Translations under genes and position numbers: made by a program
Origin: Paenibacillus pectinilyticus
Lineage (GTDB): Bacteria > Bacillota > Bacilli > Paenibacillales > NBRC-103111
Direction of reading: 5' to 3'
DNA: 64,000 nt
Assembly (NCBI RefSeq): GCF_001700435.1
Contig: NZ_LYPC01000027.1
Location: 380 to 64,379, forward strand
Notes under the pieces: model-generated
Databases searched by the model: none
What the model saw: the letters and a program-made list of their open reading frames with translations, nothing else
Told to the model about the DNA's origin: nothing
Shown here: piece after piece, positions 58,426 through 64,000 of the stretch
Position numbering within the stretch: position 1 is the stretch's first letter
Layout of the letters: every line of letters begins with the position of its first letter

Positions 58426-59397
58426 ATGTTCCACGAGCTTACCTTTCGAGCAATGAATACGCGGATGCAGGTTCTCGTAGAGTCGGAAACACCATTAGTC
58501 ATGCTAGAAAGCCCTATCCTTGATGGATTTTCCCATGCGGAAGAACGATTTAGCCGGTTTCTCCCTAATAGTGAATGTTCTTATCTCAATGCGCGGAGCG
58601 GGCAGACAAGTATCGTTTCTAATTCTATGATGGAGGTACTTACGTTATCGAGGCATTATCAAGAGCAGACGAATGGCGCTTTTGACATTTGTGTAGGACA
58701 TGCGCTGCAACGAGCTGGATATAGACAATCTTTTGAGAGAATAAAAGGACGTACGATGCAAGTTGAACATAATTCACCTATCTCGTCTTCAAGTGAGGCC
58801 CTCCATATGGATCCATGGATGAAATCGATACGAATCCCGTCCCATAAACAGTTGGACTTCGGAGGCATTGTAAAAAGCTGGACAGCACAGCAAGTAGCTC
58901 ATCAACTCCGCAAGGAGTGGCAAGTTGCACGAGGTCTCATTAGCGCGGGTGGTGATGTTGTCGTGTGGGGTGGCGCAGCGATTAATCAGCCCTGGATCGT
59001 TGGTATTGAGAATCCTTTTGCAGTCGATGAATCAGATGAAGCTACACTGCAATTGGCAATTGGCGCGGTTGCCACTTCCAGCACGCTTCGCAGAAGGTGG
59101 CGCACCAATGAAGGTGAGATGCATCATCTCATGGATACACGTACGATGAGGCCCAGTACGTCTACCGTCGTGCAATGCACGGTTGTCGGCAAAGATGTAA
59201 TTGCCTGCGAGGTGTGGGCCAAAGTTTTGTGCATGCTTGGAATCGATGAGGGCGTTCCTCTCTTTAGGCGTAGAACAGAAGGCATGGGAATGGAAGCGAT
59301 TCTCTATACCTCATCTGGTGATTTATTTCAGCTGAAATCGGCAGCCAACGACTTGGCATACGAATGGAAAGGGTTGAAAGGAGCACGGCACTTATGA
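58426..59397 (+). CDS. apbE: FAD:protein FMN transferase ApbE
   Basis: A 323-aa enzyme that attaches FMN from FAD to a Thr of exported flavoproteins. Family motifs: RAMNTRMQVLVES, EERFSRFLPNSECSYLNARSG, TNGAFDICVGHALQRAGY, LDFGGIVKSWTAQQVAHQLRK, RGLISAGGDVVVWGG and MHHLMDTRTMRPSTSTVVQCTVVGKDVIACEVWAKVLCMLG (metal-site D). No signal peptide is evident, so it may act in the cytoplasm as in some Firmicutes. Overlaps the next gene by 4 nt. Confidence 0.93.
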   Translation: MFHELTFRAMNTRMQVLVESETPLVMLESPILDGFSHAEERFSRFLPNSECSYLNARSGQTSIVSNSMMEVLTLSRHYQEQTNGAFDICVGHALQRAGYRQSFERIKGRTMQVEHNSPISSSSEALHMDPWMKSIRIPSHKQLDFGGIVKSWTAQQVAHQLRKEWQVARGLISAGGDVVVWGGAAINQPWIVGIENPFAVDESDEATLQLAIGAVATSSTLRRRWRTNEGEMHHLMDTRTMRPSTSTVVQCTVVGKDVIACEVWAKVLCMLGIDEGVPLFRRRTEGMGMEAILYTSSGDLFQLKSAANDLAYEWKGLKGARHL

Positions 59398-59963
59398 TTC
59401 ATTTTCTCGTAGGATTACCAACTTGGATGTTAATTCGTACCTTTGGCATACTCTCCTATCTGACATTGTTCCTCGGAATGTCTTTAGGGATTATATATAG
59501 TTTTCCTCAAATAAAAGGTCATAAGAAGGGCCAAGTATTACGTTGGCATACGTATGCGAATGTAACGGGAACTTGTTTTGCACTTCTGCATACAGTCCTA
59601 CTTATTATAGATACTTTCATGCCTTTCGACTGGGCGGAACTGGTAATCCCTTTTACCGCGAAACATAACCCAATATTGAACGGCATAGGAACCCTGGCCA
59701 TGTATGGCATACTGCTGGTGCTGTTCACAACCGATATTCGCAATAAGTTAAAAAGAAAAATTTGGCTTGCCTTTCATCTCTTGTCTTATCCCATTTTTGC
59801 ATTGTCCTTGCTCCACGGCACACTCATAGGGACTGATAGTAAACAAGGCTGGGCTATATTGATGTACTTTGGAACCGCAGCGATCCTTGTTAGTCTAACA
59901 GTACTTCGATTCCAGTTTTCCGCACGGAAACGTCAACTGAAAGTGAGGAGCTCCAATCTATAG
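59394..59963 (+). CDS. ferric-reductase-like transmembrane protein
   Basis: A 189-aa protein with about five TM segments. Paired histidines in two helices (RWHTYANVTGTCFALLHTVLL and AFHLLSYPIFALSLLHGTLIGTD) match the heme-ligand pattern of ferric-reductase-like or MsrQ-like domains. No flavin or NADPH domain is attached. The ATG overlaps the apbE stop (ATGA), with AAGGAG 10 nt upstream. With apbE it may form a membrane electron-transfer unit; the flavoprotein partner is not obvious. Confidence 0.82.
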   Translation: MIHFLVGLPTWMLIRTFGILSYLTLFLGMSLGIIYSFPQIKGHKKGQVLRWHTYANVTGTCFALLHTVLLIIDTFMPFDWAELVIPFTAKHNPILNGIGTLAMYGILLVLFTTDIRNKLKRKIWLAFHLLSYPIFALSLLHGTLIGTDSKQGWAILMYFGTAAILVSLTVLRFQFSARKRQLKVRSSNL

Positions 59964-59978
59964 GATTGGGGCTTTTTG
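59949..59978 (+). terminator. intrinsic terminator of the apbE operon
   Basis: AGCTCCAATC pairs with GATTGGGGCT (one G-U pair), followed by TTTT. The left arm lies within the last codons of the gene. Confidence 0.8.
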
Positions 59979-60128
59979 AGCTTATAAAGAAGCTTGTCTA
60001 TCTCTTCATTCAACTCAGTTATCCCAGGAGGATCGTGCAGCTTTTAATTGTCGTCAACTTGTTGCGAAACATGTCGAAAATGACTATAGTTAAAAGGTAT
60101 GGATTAAGAAATGAGGACTGGAATCGAT

Positions 60129-61184
60129 ATGGCTAAAGCAAAAATTACGGAGCTTGATATTGTCAGAGCAATTTCCATCCTTGCCGTTGTTCTCATTCAT
60201 GTGACGGCGGACTGGACAGTGGATCCTGCTTTGAAAGGCAGCTCAACCCAGCTGTTTATTTTATTTTTGAACAAAATCGCTTATTTCGCTGTGCCAGTAT
60301 TTATTTTTCTAAGCGGTATCGTGTTGTTCTATATTTATGGGGATAATTGGAGTGCGAAGCAGGCTGGCATTTTTTATTGGAAACGTGTACGTCAAGTGCT
60401 TGTCCCGTATATCGTCTGGTCGTTTTTCTACTATATATATAACCCGTGGTTATGGACGCCGGATCATCCCATAAAAGTGGATCTAAGCGTATTTCTGAAG
60501 CAGTTAAAATGGGCGGATTCTGGCTATCATTTGTATTTTATGATTATTATTGTGCAGTTCTACCTCTTGTTCCCGCTGCTCGTGTGGGGTGTGAGGAATG
60601 CCACATGGTTCCGTAAAACGCTGGCGTTCTGGGGGTTGGCCGTTCAAGCAGGCGTATATATCTACAGCCATTGGTTCGGTACAATTGGTCACAAACCTGA
60701 ATTGTGTATTACATATTTCGGATATTTCCTTGTTGGGGGCGCGATCGGCCTGAACTATGCGAATTTCCGCGCTTGGCTGGAACGGAATAAGGGATGGGTC
60801 ATTCCTGCTTCTTTATTAAGCGGATTGGTGTACGCAGGTATGTATTTGTTAGCCTCACGGGGACATTCCTTCGAAAATACCTGGTACGAAATCATGTGGC
60901 TCCTCTACAGTTTGGGCATCGGTGTCAGCTTAATTTGGATGGCTAAAGAGCTTTTATTGCGATGGAAGCGAGTGGCGAACTTTTTCGTTTCACTTGGTTT
61001 AGTTTCATTCGGTGTCTACTTGATGCATCCGGCTTTATTGTCATTATGGAAGTACAAAGTTACTATGCCGGGCTCCATCCTGTTATTTAACCTATATAAT
61101 GGCATCGTGTTTGTATTAATTGTAGGTATTCCTTGGACGCTTACGTTGCTGTACCGAAAAGGTCGGAAACTTATATTGAAATAG
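60129..61184 (+). CDS. acyltransferase family 3 membrane protein (OafA/WecH-like)
   Basis: A protein of about 351 aa with ten or so TM segments. [24 protein letters not shown] has the essential His of acyltransferase-3 proteins, and [20 protein letters not shown] is the second family motif. Such proteins acetylate or succinylate wall polymers and surface sugars. ATG 60129 is chosen with GAGG 12 nt upstream; ATG 60111 would add six residues but has no good ribosome binding site. Stands alone. Confidence 0.87.
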   Translation: MAKAKITELDIVRAISILAVVLIHVTADWTVDPALKGSSTQLFILFLNKIAYFAVPVFIFLSGIVLFYIYGDNWSAKQAGIFYWKRVRQVLVPYIVWSFFYYIYNPWLWTPDHPIKVDLSVFLKQLKWADSGYHLYFMIIIVQFYLLFPLLVWGVRNATWFRKTLAFWGLAVQAGVYIYSHWFGTIGHKPELCITYFGYFLVGGAIGLNYANFRAWLERNKGWVIPASLLSGLVYAGMYLLASRGHSFENTWYEIMWLLYSLGIGVSLIWMAKELLLRWKRVANFFVSLGLVSFGVYLMHPALLSLWKYKVTMPGSILLFNLYNGIVFVLIVGIPWTLTLLYRKGRKLILK

Positions 61185-61274
61185 GGATGTTTGGAGCGCT
61201 GCAAGTGAGAGGGTAAAGGTAAAGGTAAGAGTAAGAGCAGGTGTAAAGTCATCACTAGCGTCATCCCTAACCTA

Positions 61275-61318
61275 CTCCGCCAAAAACTGCGATACTGCAG
61301 CTTTTTGGCGGAGTTTTT
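61275..61318 (+). terminator. REP-like palindrome acting as terminator of the acyltransferase gene
   Basis: CTCCGCCAAAAACTGC (61275-61290) pairs with GCAGCTTTTTGGCGGAG (61297-61313) with one bulged base; TTTTT follows. The CCGCCAAAA half is shared with the palindrome at 16256. Confidence 0.8.
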
Positions 61319-61336
61319 ACTTGAAAAGCTAGAATG

Positions 61337-61352
61337 CCTGCGGATATGCAGG
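61337..61352. repeat. small CCTGC/GCAGG hairpin
   Basis: CCTGC (61337-61341) and GCAGG (61348-61352) flank a 6-nt loop. It shares core and loop (GGATAT or AGATTT) with the hairpin 106 bp downstream. Confidence 0.6.
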
Positions 61353-61442
61353 TAGTCTGAGCGTTTTCCTCTTAGAAGGGAGATTTCACGCGGAAAGGAT
61401 GTATTATGCATGGATTCCCCTCTGTGAGGCATTAGCAGGTAA

Positions 61443-61464
61443 AAACCTGCAGATTTGCAGGTTT
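61443..61464. repeat. AAACCTGC/GCAGGTTT hairpin
   Basis: A perfect 8-bp stem with a 6-nt loop. Not followed by a T run; same core as the hairpin at 61337. Confidence 0.7.
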
Positions 61465-61582
61465 GAGATCTTTGGGGGGGACGTATATGTGCTTATTTGT
61501 AAAAAAGGCAGAGATCTCTCTTATTTAGAACGAACATTCTCGATATCGGCTCTGAGAGCGGTATTTACACTAAAAGGTGGTA

Positions 61583-61860
61583 GCTAGCTACCTCTCGTCC
61601 GCTAGCTACTTAAACCACTTAAGAAATCCCATCTCGCAGTACTGCGCCCCCTTTCACCCCGTCGGTCTCCTAGCTACTTATGCTTATCAACAATCCGACT
61701 ATTGAATTCCATTGCCCTCTAGTGTAACCCTTGGTCTCCTAGCTACTTAAACTTATCGACAATCCCACTTTAAGAAACTCTATCTCAGCATAGTGCCCGG
61801 CCAGTTCCGCTAGCTACTTATACTTATCAGCAATCATTCTCTGGAAGCTTCATCTCCCAG
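61583..61860. repeat. diverged tandem repeat, about 69-bp unit
   Basis: CTAGCTACTTA recurs at 61602, 61670, 61739 and 61810 (68-71 bp apart), often preceded by GTCTC or CCG and followed by CTTATCAACAATC-like sequence. It looks like an older minisatellite that has drifted. Non-coding. Confidence 0.8.
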
Positions 61861-62023
61861 TACGCCACACTTGAGGCGTTACCGTAAGAGGAAAAAGCTT
61901 GTACTTTTGCATCTTTGAGCGCCTTTGTCGCTGGGGTGCACTATTCAAACAGTACTAGGATTTGAAAAATGTCCACATTTCAAGGATACTGAAAGAAATC
62001 AATAGAAGGGCGTGAAACAACGA

Positions 62024-62752
62024 ATGAATGAAATCATTGATCTTTTACAAAGACATCGCTCTATCCGCAAATTTACAAATGAGCCCGTTAGTACGGAGCA
62101 ACGAGAGGCGATCCTGAAAGCCGCCCAAGCTGCTTCAACGTCAAGTAATATGCAGGCCTACAGCGTTATTCACGTGTCTGATGCTGGGCTGAAGAACCAG
62201 CTCGCCGAGCTCGCTGGCAATCAAGCTTACGTCAGCGAGTGTCCGTTATTCCTCGTGTGGTGCGCAGACCTGCACCGCTACGCGGAGGCGGCCCACCGTC
62301 ACGGGGACACGCCAATCACAGGCAATGCTGAGAATCTCATCATTGCCACAGTCGAAGCTGCATTAGCTGCGCAAAATGCAGCCGTTGCGGCCGAGTCACT
62401 CGGTCTCGGCGTCTGCTATATTGGCGGGCTGCGCAACAAGCCCGCTGAAGTATCCGAGCTGCTGGGCCTGCCCCAGCTCGTGTACCCGGTCTTCGGCATG
62501 TGCATCGGCATGCCGGATCAAGAGCCGCTGCTGCGCCCGCGGCTCCCGCTTGAAGCCGTATACCATGAGAATCGGTATACGCCTAACCAAGCCGCGGTCG
62601 AGTCGTACGACGAGACGATCCGCGACTACATGAAAGAGCGTACCGGTGGCAGCACCGATACGACCTGGTCGAAGGAAATGGCCGCGAAAGCACTGCGGCC
62701 AAGAAAGCATATGAAAGCATTTTTAAGCAGGCAAGGCTACGAGGTAGAATAG
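62024..62752 (+). CDS. NfsA/NfrA-type NADPH-dependent nitroreductase
   Basis: A protein of about 242 aa using FMN. The start LLQRHRSIRKFTNEPVSTEQREAILKAAQAASTSSNMQAYSVI, GLGVCYIGGLRNKPAEVSELLGLPQLVYPVFGMCIGMPDQ and PRLPLEAVYHENRY are typical of the NfsA/FRP branch. ATG 62024 is preferred; the GTG at 62012 touches AGAAGGG. Most of the gene after base 62190 is much richer in GC than the intergenic DNA around it. Reduces nitro compounds, quinones or flavins. Confidence 0.92.
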   Translation: MNEIIDLLQRHRSIRKFTNEPVSTEQREAILKAAQAASTSSNMQAYSVIHVSDAGLKNQLAELAGNQAYVSECPLFLVWCADLHRYAEAAHRHGDTPITGNAENLIIATVEAALAAQNAAVAAESLGLGVCYIGGLRNKPAEVSELLGLPQLVYPVFGMCIGMPDQEPLLRPRLPLEAVYHENRYTPNQAAVESYDETIRDYMKERTGGSTDTTWSKEMAAKALRPRKHMKAFLSRQGYEVE

Positions 62753-62878
62753 CTCACTTTCAGTGTACTTGTCTTTTACAATCGACACTCGCGTTCATAT
62801 TACTAGAACTTGTCTCATACAATGGAAGTAGGTAGAGACAGGTTCGAGGTTATTTTGAGCGAAAGGTGTGTGATTCGA

Positions 62879-63157
62879 GTGAAAGGTTTCAAAAATGTCG
62901 TGTACATGAGTCTGGCGGTCGGCATGTTATTTTATTCCATACCACAATTACAATTTCGTGAGTTGGGTTCTTTGCCGATGATATTTAGTGTCATCTGGCT
63001 TGTGATGGCCTTGCTCATCATTGCCGCACACTTGCACCAAATTCTTGGTGTAGATGAAGAAAAACGCCAACAGCAGCTCCGCATCAACCGGATGAAGAAA
63101 TGGCAAATGGAGCAGCTTGTCCAAGGCAGACGCAAGTTGCTGCAATTCCGTAAATAA
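62879..63157 (+). CDS. small two-TM membrane protein, 92 aa
   Basis: GTG 62879 follows AAAGGTG with 10-nt spacing; the frame opens upstream at 62810 but without a ribosome binding site. Two hydrophobic stretches (VYMSLAVGMLFYSIPQL and LPMIFSVIWLVMALLIIAAHL) are followed by a strongly basic, Gln-rich cytoplasmic tail (KRQQQLRINRMKKWQMEQL, then GRRKLLQFRK). Family not recognised. A hairpin terminator follows. Confidence 0.6.
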   Translation: MKGFKNVVYMSLAVGMLFYSIPQLQFRELGSLPMIFSVIWLVMALLIIAAHLHQILGVDEEKRQQQLRINRMKKWQMEQLVQGRRKLLQFRK

Positions 63158-63192
63158 GGTATGGCAGGAATCGTCAGTCCTATGATGAACCT

Positions 63193-63220
63193 TTGACTTC
63201 GAACGTATGTTTGGTATAAT
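63193..63220 (+). promoter_or_regulatory. strong sigma-A promoter upstream of ytoI
   Basis: TTGACT (63193-63198) and a perfect TATAAT (63215-63220) are 16 bp apart, with a TG two bases before the -10. The expected start near 63227 coincides with the base of a 14-bp hairpin. Confidence 0.75.
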
Positions 63221-63226
63221 GAAAAT

Positions 63227-63260
63227 AAAGCATTCAATCCAATAGGGTTGGATGCTTTTC
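63227..63260 (+). terminator. 14-bp hairpin with T run between the small membrane gene and ytoI
   Basis: AAAGCATTCAATCC and GGGTTGGATGCTTT pair over 14 bp (two G-U pairs) with an AATA loop, followed by TTTTC. It can terminate the upstream gene; since it starts where the promoter at 63193 should initiate, it may instead be a 5' leader hairpin or attenuator of ytoI. Confidence 0.7.
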
Positions 63261-63348
63261 TCATGGGAATCCTCATTGTTCTTACATGGTAGAACGATTA
63301 TACTAGTAGTACAGAGTAATACAGGATCTTGTGGGTGAGGTGTAACAG

Positions 63349-64000
63349 TTGGAGTCACATTCCGTAGATAATTTAACGAAGCATGAGCAGATTTTGCGCC
63401 ATATTGAAGACTTGAAGTTAGGGAGTCGGATCTCGGTTCGCAAAATTGCCAAAAATATGGAAGTCAGCGAAGGCACAGCTTATCGCGCGATCAAAGAAGC
63501 CGAGAATCAAGGACTCGTTTCAACGAAAGAGCGGATCGGAACTGTGCGTGTGGAGAAAAAGCTGCGCCAGAACATTGATAAATTGACCTTCGCTGAAGTG
63601 GTAAACATGGTGGATGGCCAGGTGTTAGGCGGGGCGAAAGGGCTTCATAAGACGCTGCACAAGTTCGTCATTGGTGCGATGGAACAGGATGCCATGATGC
63701 GCTACATTGAGGCGGGCAGCCTGCTGATCGTGGGTAACAGGAACCGCGCTCATATTTGTGCCTTAGAGCAAGGTGCGGGCGTGCTCATTACCGGCGGTTT
63801 TAACACAAGTACCGAGGTCAAAGTACTGGCGGACGAACTGGAGCTTCCCATTATTTCGAGCAGTTACGATACCTTTACGGTCGCATCCATGATTAATAGA
63901 GCCATCTACGATCGCCTGATCAAAAAGAAAATCATGCTCGTCGAAGATATCCTCGCTTCTGGCGCTGCACTCTTCGCTTTGAAAGCGAACAGCACCTTGA
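63349..64000 (+). CDS. ytoI: YtoI-like DRTGG/CBS transcriptional regulator, 5' part
   Basis: A TTG at 63349 with GAGGTG 6 nt upstream opens a frame that runs off the right edge; 217 codons are visible of a protein usually near 435. Residues ~10-65 are a winged HTH (LKLGSRISVRKIAKNMEVSEGTAYRAIKEAENQGLVSTKERIG). Residues ~85-190 are a DRTGG domain (FVIGAMEQDAMMRYIEAGSLLIVGNRN, GAGVLITGGFNTS). CBS and hotdog domains should follow outside the window. Likely binds a nucleotide; target genes unknown. Confidence 0.88.
   Translation, partial: MESHSVDNLTKHEQILRHIEDLKLGSRISVRKIAKNMEVSEGTAYRAIKEAENQGLVSTKERIGTVRVEKKLRQNIDKLTFAEVVNMVDGQVLGGAKGLHKTLHKFVIGAMEQDAMMRYIEAGSLLIVGNRNRAHICALEQGAGVLITGGFNTSTEVKVLADELELPIISSSYDTFTVASMINRAIYDRLIKKKIMLVEDILASGAALFALKANSTL

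Larger units (their letters stand above)
61185..62023. other. 839-bp intergenic region with several palindromes and diverged repeats
   Basis: After a GGTAAA-rich microrepeat (61213-61240), this gap holds the CCGCCAAAA palindrome, two CCTGC/GCAGG hairpins and a diverged tandem repeat (listed separately). No open reading frame here has a credible ribosome binding site or protein-like composition. Confidence 0.7.

Noticed and set aside
62810-62878. Upstream extension of the small membrane protein gene
   Set aside because: The frame is open but has no ribosome binding site, and its residues do not look like a signal or membrane start; GTG 62879 fits better.

Overview
The window looks like chromosomal DNA of an endospore-forming Firmicute of the Paenibacillus type. 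The evidence is a sufCDSUB cluster in Firmicute order, a complete cotJABC operon, a GerPF-like germination protein, five YheC/YheD spore-coat ATP-grasp genes, a YtvI homologue, AGGAGG-type ribosome binding sites, many TTG and GTG starts and moderate GC. I found no rRNA, tRNA, CRISPR array or prophage. The only mobile DNA seen is the 3' end of an IS3-family transposase at the left edge.

Layout. 1-298: IS3 remnant. 454-3745: YesM-type sensor kinase and AraC-type response regulator. 3981-9507: a MacAB-like ABC export operon with two ATPases, a lipoprotein adaptor and an FtsX permease; the second ATPase ends in an AbrB-like domain. 9734-15500: O-acetylhomoserine sulfhydrylase, a VanY-type lipoprotein, the old yellow enzyme NamA, and a Gfo/Idh dehydrogenase with an AraC regulator. 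15640-16410: 92-bp minisatellite and hairpins. 16472-18768 (minus): mtnK-mtnA methionine salvage. 19063-19941: a 59-aa membrane protein and a DUF1802 protein. 20108-25382: sufCDSUB behind a Fur-box-like site. 25460-27857: PH-like protein, a glycine-pentad repeat protein and an NlpC/P60 lipoprotein.

27978-31098 is a tightly overlapping operon with a secreted Ser-rich protein ending in Gly-Gly, a glutathionylspermidine-synthase-like ATP-grasp ligase, a single-pass membrane protein and a DUF350 protein. It resembles the enterobacterial YjfL/YjfM/YjfC and YgiB/YgiC sets. 31119-34006 (minus) carries a MoaD-MoaE fusion, a MoeB/ThiF enzyme and an HD-GYP protein, with a small molybdopterin-binding-like protein divergent at 34130. 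34668-44234 holds a YunD-like metallophosphoesterase, uppP, a second HD-GYP gene, an MMPL transporter, a radical SAM protein, a CorC-type protein and ytvI. 44392-45476 is cotJABC.

45600-46606 is a large minisatellite (51- and 52-bp units), followed by nagB-nagA (minus), a HAD phosphatase, the GerPF-like gene and a zinc-efflux gene with its ArsR repressor. 51583-57803 (minus) is the five-gene YheC/YheD array, the most striking cluster here. 58040-59963 is an ApbE flavinyltransferase operon with a heme-type membrane reductase domain. The right end has an acyltransferase, another repeat-rich gap, a nitroreductase, a small membrane protein and the 5' part of ytoI, which runs off the window.

Main leads for novelty: the Gram-positive GspS-like/DUF350/Ser-Gly-Gly locus, the five YheC/D paralogues with a duplicated translation-start sequence, the glycine-pentad protein, the ATPase-AbrB fusion, the internal Gly-Gly of the MoaD-MoaE fusion, and minisatellites placed between convergent genes. 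All calls come from reading the sequence by eye; no database search was run.
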